DNA from: an uncultured Collinsella sp.
GTDB taxonomy: Bacteria > Actinomycetota > Coriobacteriia > Coriobacteriales > Coriobacteriaceae
NCBI GenBank assembly: GCA_900550815.1
Contig: URTW01000062.1
Location: 1 to 10,317, forward strand
Length of the DNA: 10,317 nucleotides
Reading direction: 5' to 3'
Notes under the pieces: model-generated
Seen by the model: only the letters and a program-made list of their open reading frames with translations
Told to the model about the DNA's origin: nothing
Databases searched by the model: none
In this document: positions 4,667 through 10,317 of the stretch, piece after piece
Numbering within the stretch: position 1 is the stretch's first letter
How the letters are laid out: each line of letters opens with the position of its first letter
Position numbers and translations under genes: made by a program

Positions 4667-6229
4667 ATGCACCATTCGGATTCCGCGACCGTGACCACGG
4701 TCGATACGCTTGCCAAGCTTCTCGACGTGTGCGGCGAGCTGCGCGCATCAGAGCAGGTTGACGAGCGCGCCGTGACCGGCTGCTCGTTTGATTCGCGCGC
4801 GGTCTCGGCAGGTGACGTATTCTTTTGCAAAGGTGCTGCCTTTAAGCCCGCGTTTTTGAGCATGGCGCTCGATGCGGGCGCCGTCGCATTTGCGTGCGAG
4901 GAGTCGCTGGTCGAGTCTCTGGAGCCGCTGGCGCAGGAGAGCGGTGCTGCGATGCTGGTTGTTGATAGTGTTCGCACGGCCATGGCCCTGTTGCCGCCGG
5001 AGATCTACGACCGTCCCGACCACGACGTCAAGATCGTGGGCATCACCGGCACCAAGGGAAAGACCACGGCCGCTTTTATGCTCCAGTCCATCATCAAGGC
5101 GGCGGGCGAGTCCTGCGGCATGATCGGCTCGGTGAGTACCGACGATGGTATCGAGTGCTACGAGAGCACCAACACCACGCCCGAGGCCCCCGAGGTTTGG
5201 CGCCATATCGCCAACTGCCGCACGTCCGGTCGCCAGTCCATGGTCATGGAGGTCTCGAGCCAGGCGCTCAAGTACCAACGCGTCGAGAATCTGCCGTTTG
5301 ACGTGGCGTGCTTCCTCAACATCGGCCGCGACCACATCTCGCCGATCGAACACCCCACGTTTGAGGATTATTTTGAGAGCAAGCTTAGGATCTTTGACCA
5401 GGCAAAGACCGCCGTGGTGAATCTGGGCACCGATGAGGTTGACCGTGTGCTAGAGGCAGCGTCGACGGCCGAGCGCTTGGTGACCGTTGGCGTCGAGCAT
5501 CCCGAGGCAAGCCTGTGGGCGAGCGATGTCCGCATGCTCGGCTTTAACATCGAGTTCAACTTGCACGGCATGAGCGCCGACGAGCCCGAGGCGGGGGAGA
5601 AGGTCCTGCTGGGTATCGCGGGCGACTTTAACGTGGAAAACGCGCTGGTCGCTATCGCCGCTGCGCGCGAGATCGGCATCGGTATCGAGGCTATCAAGAA
5701 GGGCCTCTCCAAACTGCGTGTGCCGGGCCGCATGGAGGTCGTGGAGTCGAAGGACGGCCGCGTGATCTGCGTCGTTGACTATGCGCACAACCAGCTTTCG
5801 TTCCGTTCGCTTTTCTCGTCGGTCAAGCGCGCGTTTCCCGCTAGCCCCGTCATTGCGCTGTTTGGCGCCGCCGGCGGCAAGGCGCAGGAGCGCCGCGAGC
5901 AATTGCCACGCGAGGCCGCACCGTATTCCGACCTGATGATCTTTACGAACGAGGATCCAGCTCACGAAGACCCGATGAAGGTCTGTCGCGAGCTTGCCGA
6001 ACATGTTCCCGACGATACGCCGAACAAGATCATCCTCGATCGCGAAGCCGCTGTGCATGCGGCGTTCAAGGCGGCGCGCGAGGAGTACGTCAACCCCGAT
6101 GCTCCCACCATTGTCTTGCTGTTGGCGAAGGGTGACGAGGAGCTCATGCATGTGGGCGACGAGTTCGTGCCCATCGAGAGCGACCTTTCGCTGGCCAATC
6201 GCCTGATCGATGTTACCCAGTTTGACTAA
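4667..6229 (+). CDS. murE: UDP-MurNAc tripeptide synthetase, MurE family (probably L-Lys/L-Orn type)
   Basis: This 520-aa Mur ligase joins the third stem residue to UDP-MurNAc-L-Ala-D-Glu with ATP in the cytoplasm. The ATG at 4667 follows GAAAGGTG at 4654-4661. The N-terminal UDP-binding domain shows the DSRAVSAGDVFF signature (about 42-53). The central domain has the ATP loop GITGTKGKTT (125-134), TNTTPE, MEVSSQALKYQRV and Lys239 in FESKLRIF, the expected carbamylated lysine. The C-terminal domain has LRVPGRMEVV and VDYAHNQLS. The specificity loop reads N428-E-D-P-A432, not the DNPR of meso-diaminopimelate enzymes. VDYAHN and the G-x-x-G-x-K region with RRE also look like the lysine-adding subgroup of Gram-positives. 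I infer Lys or Orn as substrate; the sequence cannot decide which. It is first in a run that also contains murI. Confidence 0.88.
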   Translation: MHHSDSATVTTVDTLAKLLDVCGELRASEQVDERAVTGCSFDSRAVSAGDVFFCKGAAFKPAFLSMALDAGAVAFACEESLVESLEPLAQESGAAMLVVDSVRTAMALLPPEIYDRPDHDVKIVGITGTKGKTTAAFMLQSIIKAAGESCGMIGSVSTDDGIECYESTNTTPEAPEVWRHIANCRTSGRQSMVMEVSSQALKYQRVENLPFDVACFLNIGRDHISPIEHPTFEDYFESKLRIFDQAKTAVVNLGTDEVDRVLEAASTAERLVTVGVEHPEASLWASDVRMLGFNIEFNLHGMSADEPEAGEKVLLGIAGDFNVENALVAIAAAREIGIGIEAIKKGLSKLRVPGRMEVVESKDGRVICVVDYAHNQLSFRSLFSSVKRAFPASPVIALFGAAGGKAQERREQLPREAAPYSDLMIFTNEDPAHEDPMKVCRELAEHVPDDTPNKIILDREAAVHAAFKAAREEYVNPDAPTIVLLLAKGDEELMHVGDEFVPIESDLSLANRLIDVTQFD

Positions 6230-6336
6230 TGAACCATGATGGCGGCGGCGCCCTGAGTGCGCTGTCGCCATAAGCGTGTTCCCTCAATCAAAACATGCCG
6301 TCCAAGTCCAAACCCTTCTACGTAAACGGAGTAACC

Positions 6337-7248
6337 ATGTCCCACAACACCCTGCCGACCGTTGCCGAGCTTTCGGGCGAGATGCGCGAGCGCTTGGCCA
6401 AGGTCAAGTACGTCTTTACCGACCTGGATGCCACGATGCTCGCACCCGGCTCGTGCGTGCTGCGCGACAACGACGGCAACCCCTCGACCAAACTCGTCGA
6501 GGCTGTCGTGGCGCTCGCTCGCGCTGGTATTCAGGTGGTTCCCACCTCGGGCCGCAACCGTACCATGATCCACGAGGACGCGCGCGTGCTCGGCCTCAAC
6601 TCCTACATTGGTGAGATGGGCGGTCTGGTTATGTACGACCTCAAGGCCAACGATTGGGAGTATCTGACCGGTGACATGCCTTACGACCCCGCCTGTGGCC
6701 TTACTCCGCACCAGGTGATCGAGCAGACCGGCGTGTGCGAGAAGATCCTTGCCCGCTGGCCGCACAAGATCGAGTACCACAACGACATGTCGACCGGCTA
6801 CAAGTACCGTGAGGTCACCGTCGGCATGCGCGGCGATGTGCCCGACGATGAGGTTCAGGCCATCCTGGACGAGGCCGGCTGCGGTTTGATCTGGGCTTGC
6901 AACGGCCATCTGACTCACCTGTCCAAGCCGACGACGCTCGAGCTCGATCGCGTCGAGGACGGTCGCGCATTCAACATCAACCCCGCGGGCCTCAACAAAG
7001 GCGTCGCCATTGCGCGCTTCTGTGAGCACCTGGGGATCGAGCGCGAGGAGACGTTGGCGCTCGGCGACTCCGAGTCCGACTTCTACATGGCCGATCACGT
7101 GGGCACGTTCTGCCTGGTCGAGAATGGCCTGACGAGCGCCGGCGCGCCCGAGTTCCTGGCTGCTTGCGAGAACGCTTTCGTTACGCGCGGCAAAATTGTC
7201 GACGGTTGGGCGGCGACGGCAGAGCTGCTGGTCGCGGCGCGTTCGTAG
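6337..7248 (+). CDS. HAD-superfamily phosphatase, IIB-like; substrate unknown
   Basis: This 303-aa cytoplasmic HAD-family hydrolase contains all four motifs: Asp29 and Asp31 in FTDLDATM (nucleophile and acid/base), Ser71 in PTSGRN, Lys221 in NKGVAI, and Asp244 with Asp248 in GDSESD. The cap inserted between motifs II and III (about 80-210) and the overall layout suggest subfamily IIB (Cof, phosphomannomutase or sugar-phosphatase types). Motif I has Ala where Gly is common. I chose the ATG at 6337 because ACGGAG lies 5 bp upstream. An in-frame ATG at 6295 would add 14 residues but has no ribosome site. It lies 107 bp after murE and 51 bp before murI, which hints at a cell-wall or nucleotide-sugar role. 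That is an inference; the substrate is unassigned. Confidence 0.8.
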   Translation: MSHNTLPTVAELSGEMRERLAKVKYVFTDLDATMLAPGSCVLRDNDGNPSTKLVEAVVALARAGIQVVPTSGRNRTMIHEDARVLGLNSYIGEMGGLVMYDLKANDWEYLTGDMPYDPACGLTPHQVIEQTGVCEKILARWPHKIEYHNDMSTGYKYREVTVGMRGDVPDDEVQAILDEAGCGLIWACNGHLTHLSKPTTLELDRVEDGRAFNINPAGLNKGVAIARFCEHLGIEREETLALGDSESDFYMADHVGTFCLVENGLTSAGAPEFLAACENAFVTRGKIVDGWAATAELLVAARS

Positions 7249-7299
7249 CGCGGCGTCGCTGCACTTGGACATGTCTTTTCGAGAGAGACTGGTGAGGTA

Positions 7300-8184
7300 A
7301 TGTCCGATATCGAGAATTCGGCAGGCGACACGCGCCCGATTGGCGTGTTCGATTCTGGTTTGGGCGGTCTGACGGTTGCGCGCGCCATCGCGACGGCGCT
7401 GCCGCACGAGTCCGTCTACTACTTCGGCGACACCAAACGCTGCCCCTACGGCACGCGCACCGAGGATGAGGTGCGCTCGTTTGCGTTGCAGGCGGGTCGT
7501 TGGCTTTCGAAGCACGACGTCAAGATTATGGTCATCGCCTGCAACACGGCGACCGCTGCGGCCTTGCGTCTGGCCCAGCAGGTGCTCGACGTTCCCGTGA
7601 TCGGTGTGATTGCGCCGGGTGCCCGTGCGGCAATCAACAGCACGCGTACGCGTCGCGTGGGCGTGCTCGCCACCAACCTCACTATTCGCTCGGGCGCCTA
7701 CACGCGCGCCATTCAGGATCTAGATGCCGGCGTCGATGTATACGGCTGTCCTGCCTCGAGCTTTGTCGAGGTTGTCGAACACGAGCTCGCCTCGGGTGCA
7801 CATCTGCAGGAACAGTGGCTTGAGAACGAGGACATCTTCGATACGCCTGCCGTGCGTGCGCTGGTGGGTGCCACGGTTGAGCCGCTGCGCGACCACGGTA
7901 TCGATACCGTGGTGCTCGGCTGTACGCATTTTCCGCTGTTGGTGGGACCTATCCGCCATGCGCTGGGGCCTGGGGTGCGCGTCGTGAGTTCCGCCGAGGA
8001 GACCACGCGCGAGCTGACCGATATCCTCACGCGCCGCGAGCAGCTGGCGGGCGACGCCGCCGAGCCGCAGCATCGTTTTGCCACGACGGCCGATAACATT
8101 GCCGAGTTTGCGGTGGCGGGCAGCTTTATCTTTGGTCAGCCGCTCAAGAGCATCGAACATATCGATATCGATGAGCTGAAATAG
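7300..8184 (+). CDS. murI: Glutamate racemase
   Basis: This 294-aa enzyme interconverts L- and D-glutamate without a cofactor and supplies D-Glu for MurD. Both catalytic cysteines are present, Cys81 in ACNTATAAAL and Cys208 in GCTHFPLL. So are FDSGLGGLTV (Asp18, Ser19), GDTKRCPYG and the GVIAPGARAA segment. GGTGAGG lies immediately before the ATG, with a further GAGAGA at 7281-7286 at more normal spacing. About 12 residues precede the conserved IGVFDSG start, and the C-terminus is slightly longer than typical (265-290 aa). It lies between the HAD gene and rph. The murI-rph-rdgB order is a recognised neighbourhood in actinobacteria and related groups, which supports the call. Confidence 0.96.
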   Translation: MSDIENSAGDTRPIGVFDSGLGGLTVARAIATALPHESVYYFGDTKRCPYGTRTEDEVRSFALQAGRWLSKHDVKIMVIACNTATAAALRLAQQVLDVPVIGVIAPGARAAINSTRTRRVGVLATNLTIRSGAYTRAIQDLDAGVDVYGCPASSFVEVVEHELASGAHLQEQWLENEDIFDTPAVRALVGATVEPLRDHGIDTVVLGCTHFPLLVGPIRHALGPGVRVVSSAEETTRELTDILTRREQLAGDAAEPQHRFATTADNIAEFAVAGSFIFGQPLKSIEHIDIDELK

Positions 8185-8238
8185 ATGTAAGGCAGTTGCC
8201 AGAGCCTTCGCCACATCTTTTGCCGAAAGGATATTTCT

Positions 8239-8964
8239 ATGGAGTACATGCAGGTCAACCGCGCCAACGGTCGCGCCGCCAACGAGTTGCGCCCCGTTAA
8301 GCTCACCCGTGGCGTCATGAAGCACGCCCACGGCTCGTGTTTTGCCGAGTTCGGTGACACGCGCGTGCTGTGCGCCGCCACTATCGAGGAGGGCGTGCCG
8401 GGCTGGCGAAAGGGAGCTAAGGCCGGCTGGGTGACCGCGGAATACGCCATGCTGCCGGCGTCGACCGGCAAGCGCTGCAAGCGCGAGCATGCCAACCGCA
8501 AGGGTCGCTCCATGGAGATCGAGCGCCTCATTGGCCGCAGCCTGCGTACCGTCGTCAACATGAAGGCGCTCGGCGAGTACACCGTCACCGTTGACTGCGA
8601 TGTGATTCAGGCCGATGGCGGCACGCGTACAGCGAGCATTACCGGTGCCTGGGTGGCGCTGCACGACGCCCTCGCCATGTGGGTCGAGGCGGGCAAGATC
8701 GAGCGCATCCCGCTTACCGGCCAGGTGGCTGCCATCTCCATGGGCGTTGTCGACGGCAATACGCTGCTTGACCTCGATTATTCCGAGGACAGCCATGCCG
8801 AGGTCGACATGAACCTCGTCGCCACCGATACCGGTGAGATGATCGAGCTCCAGGGCACCGGCGAGCAGGCGCCCTTCGACCGCAAACGCCTCAATGCCCT
8901 GCTCGACCTGGGCGACAAGGGTATCGCCGAGCTCATCGAGCTTCAGCGCCAAGCCATCGCCTAA
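8239..8964 (+). CDS. rph: Ribonuclease PH
   Basis: This 241-aa phosphorolytic 3'-5' exoribonuclease trims tRNA 3' ends with phosphate as co-substrate; family members form hexameric rings. Hallmarks are NELRPVKLTRGV, GDTRVLCAATIEEGVP, GWVTAEYAMLP, the NRKGRSMEIERLIGRSLR arginine-rich stretch, the phosphate site DGGTRTASITGA (about 126-137), and the acidic LDLDYSEDSHAEVDMN with Asp178 and Asp184 as candidate metal ligands. AAAGG at 8226-8230 supports the ATG at 8239. An in-frame ATG three codons later would also give a normal protein. It follows murI by 54 bp and precedes a hairpin and rdgB. Confidence 0.96.
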   Translation: MEYMQVNRANGRAANELRPVKLTRGVMKHAHGSCFAEFGDTRVLCAATIEEGVPGWRKGAKAGWVTAEYAMLPASTGKRCKREHANRKGRSMEIERLIGRSLRTVVNMKALGEYTVTVDCDVIQADGGTRTASITGAWVALHDALAMWVEAGKIERIPLTGQVAAISMGVVDGNTLLDLDYSEDSHAEVDMNLVATDTGEMIELQGTGEQAPFDRKRLNALLDLGDKGIAELIELQRQAIA

Positions 8965-9002
8965 CCTGCCAAATAGGGACAGGTTTATTTTGGTAGGTTT
9001 TA
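8963..9002 (+). terminator. Imperfect terminator or attenuator hairpin after rph
   Basis: AACCTGCCAAA (8963-8973) pairs with TTTGGTAGGTT (8989-8999), giving 11 pairs of which one is G-U. Only a short T-run follows, before TATC. The left arm can instead pair as AACCTG with CAGGTT (8980-8985), so two hairpins exclude each other. The stem begins at the last base of the rph stop codon region, and rdgB starts about 100 bp later. It is probably a weak or partial terminator, or a dispersed intergenic repeat; the evidence does not separate these. Confidence 0.45.
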
Positions 9003-9105
9003 TCTGCGGAAATGCTGCGTTGAAAGGTCTGATTGCCTGAGAGGGGAGAGGCTAAGTGCCCGAACGCCCCTCACGCAGCTTGCTATAGAGACAAGGAGAC
9101 CACTC

Positions 9106-9747
9106 ATGGCACTTGAGAAGATCGACATCGACACCCTCGACCCGGCGGCGACCATCGTCGTGGCAACGGGCAACGCCCATAAGCTCACCGAGATCGAGGC
9201 CATTTTGGGTAAGGTTATGCCCGAGGTGCGCTTTGTGGCGCTCGGCCAGCTGGGCGATTTTGAGGATCCCGAGGAAAACGGCACGACGTTTTTGGAGAAC
9301 GCCATCATCAAGGCCCAAGCCGCGGTCGAAGAGACGGGGCTCATGGCCATTGCCGACGATTCGGGCTTGGTTGTTGATGCCCTGGACGGCGAGCCGGGCG
9401 TGTATAGCGCGCGCTATGCGGGCGTGCACGGCGACGATGCCGCCAACAACGCCAAGCTGCTCGTTAACCTGGAAGGCGTGGCCGACGAGGATCGCACCGC
9501 GCGCTTTATGAGCGTCGTTGCGCTCATCGACACGGACGGTTTGGTCACCTATGGTGAGGGCGCCTGCGAGGGCACTATCGCACACGAGGGCCGCGGCGAT
9601 CACGGCTTTGGCTACGACCCGCTGTTCCTGCCGGTCGACACGCCGGGCAAGACCATGGCCGAGCTGACGGCTGACGAGAAGAACGCCATCAGCCATCGTT
9701 TCCACGCGCTCGAGCATCTGTCCGCCAAGCTGACGGGCGAGGAGTAG
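9106..9747 (+). CDS. rdgB: Non-canonical purine NTP pyrophosphatase (dITP/XTP pyrophosphatase)
   Basis: This 213-aa Ham1/RdgB-family enzyme hydrolyses dITP, ITP and XTP to monophosphates and pyrophosphate, keeping deaminated purines out of DNA and RNA. It shows the N-terminal substrate loop VVATGNAHKLTEI (Thr21-Lys26), FLENAIIKA, ADDSGLVVDALDG with Asp84 and Asp85, GVYSARYAG, GFGYDPLF and the C-terminal SHR. The ATG at 9106 has a strong AAGGAG at 9093-9098 with 7-bp spacing. The first 13 residues precede the usual start of the domain. The dtd start codon lies 3 bp after its stop, so the two are very likely translated from one mRNA. Confidence 0.95.
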   Translation: MALEKIDIDTLDPAATIVVATGNAHKLTEIEAILGKVMPEVRFVALGQLGDFEDPEENGTTFLENAIIKAQAAVEETGLMAIADDSGLVVDALDGEPGVYSARYAGVHGDDAANNAKLLVNLEGVADEDRTARFMSVVALIDTDGLVTYGEGACEGTIAHEGRGDHGFGYDPLFLPVDTPGKTMAELTADEKNAISHRFHALEHLSAKLTGEE

Positions 9748-9750
9748 ACC

Positions 9751-10197
9751 GTGCGTGCGGTGGTGCAGCGCGTGCTCAACGCCGGCGTGACGGTCGACGG
9801 CGAGTGCGTGGGCCGCATTGGACGCGGCTACCTGGTGCTGCTGGGTGTGGGCCATGGCGATACGCGTGCCGAGGCCGACAAGCTGTGGGGCAAGCTCCGC
9901 GGGCTGCGTATCAACGAGGACGAGAACGGCAAGACCAACTTGGCGCTTGCCGATGTCGACGGCGAGGTGCTCGTGGTGTCGCAGTTCACGCTGTTCGCCG
10001 ACTGCCGCCACGGTCGCCGTCCGTCGTTTACGGATGCCGGCGCACCCGATGTTGCCAACGAGCTCTACGAGTACTTCCTGACGCTCGTTCGTCAAGATGT
10101 CGAACACGTGGCGCACGGCATTTTTGGCGCCGATATGAAAGTCGACTTGGTCAACGACGGCCCATTCACCATCGTCTTGGACACCGACAACCTTTAG
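9751..10197 (+). CDS. dtd: D-aminoacyl-tRNA deacylase (GTG start)
   Basis: This 148-aa DTD-family enzyme removes D-amino acids, and misattached glycine, from tRNA. Both signature motifs are intact: SQFTLF (Ser77-Phe82) and the Gly-cisPro motif NDGPFT (Asn135-Thr140), which forms the chiral-proofreading pocket across the dimer. The N-terminus [17 protein letters not shown] is typical and starts with GTG at 9751. The ribosome site GAGGAG lies inside the last codons of rdgB, giving translational coupling. Family length is normally 145-150 aa, so the gene is complete. It shares a run with murI, which makes D-glutamate. No terminator hairpin is clear in the 120 bases after it. Confidence 0.96.
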   Translation: MRAVVQRVLNAGVTVDGECVGRIGRGYLVLLGVGHGDTRAEADKLWGKLRGLRINEDENGKTNLALADVDGEVLVVSQFTLFADCRHGRRPSFTDAGAPDVANELYEYFLTLVRQDVEHVAHGIFGADMKVDLVNDGPFTIVLDTDNL

Positions 10198-10317
10198 GTT
10201 ACGCGGTTAAGTAGTCAATTTGGGACGGGGCTTATTTAGCGGTTGATATTCAATCTCAACGCAACAGCCTGAACGAACCCCGCGTTTCCGCAGCTAGCGC
10301 AACGCGGAACTAGCTCC
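10198..10317. other. Intergenic end of window: 3'-flank motif and a foldback
   Basis: No gene is visible here. ACGCGGTT followed by TCAATTTGGGACGGGG (10215-10230) resembles the sequence just after argD at 1797-1825. Near the window end, CCGCGTT (10280-10286) pairs with AACGCGG (10301-10307) across a 14-nt loop that contains AGCTAGC, and a further CTAGCT follows. There is no U-tract after it within the window, and the structure may be cut off by the window edge. Confidence 0.4.

Noticed and set aside
6295..6336. Upstream ATG as the start of the HAD protein
   Set aside because: No ribosome site precedes it, and the 14 added residues are unlike the family. The ATG at 6337 has ACGGAG at good spacing.
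6226..7515. 429-aa minus-strand open frame opposite the HAD gene and the start of murI
   Set aside because: It spans two real genes and their spacer, its translation resembles no protein family, and third-position bias supports the plus-strand genes.
7720..8952. 410-aa minus-strand open frame opposite murI and rph
   Set aside because: This is the same GC-bias shadow effect; both plus-strand genes carry complete catalytic motifs.

Overview
The window is a GC-rich bacterial segment. All recognisable protein genes lie on the + strand and the single tRNA gene lies on the - strand. Codon third positions are mostly G or C, the intergenic spacers are short, and the gene order and protein families fit an anaerobic actinobacterium of the Coriobacteriia. 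A Collinsella-like gut organism is my best guess. This is inferred from style and gene content, not from any search.

Layout. Positions 1-1796 hold the end of an arginine biosynthesis operon: the 3' part of argB (acetylglutamate kinase), then argD (acetylornithine aminotransferase). Positions 1797-2673 contain no protein gene but are dense in structure. In order they hold a stem-loop zone, an AT-rich 217-bp segment bounded by 33-nt inverted repeats, and two diverged tandem modules of about 88 bp. Each module carries a T-arm-like sequence, a minus-strand terminator hairpin and a minus-strand tRNA 3' end. The second module is attached to an intact tRNA-Val(TAC), while the first ends in an 18-nt tRNA remnant. 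Positions 2674-4604 hold asnB (glutamine-dependent asparagine synthetase) with its own promoter and a strong intrinsic terminator.

Positions 4667-10197 form a same-strand run of six genes: a murE-family ligase, a HAD-family hydrolase, murI (glutamate racemase), rph (RNase PH), rdgB (non-canonical purine NTP pyrophosphatase) and dtd (D-aminoacyl-tRNA deacylase). Two of them work on the peptidoglycan stem peptide: MurI makes D-glutamate and MurE adds residue 3. Rph, RdgB and Dtd handle tRNA 3' ends, nucleotide-pool cleaning and removal of D-amino acids from tRNA. The murI-rph-rdgB order is a known recurring neighbourhood. The last 120 bases hold no gene.

The core genes are ordinary, but several carry departures in conserved motifs. 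ArgB has Tyr-Phe-Tyr where Asn-x-Asn is expected before Ala-Asp. ArgD has an extra segment of about 30 residues. AsnB has Asn-Cys-Glu where Asn-Gly-Glu is expected in the glutaminase pocket. MurE has an Asp-Pro-Ala specificity loop that argues against meso-diaminopimelate. The least explained part is the 1797-2410 intergenic region. I see no convincing new multi-gene system.
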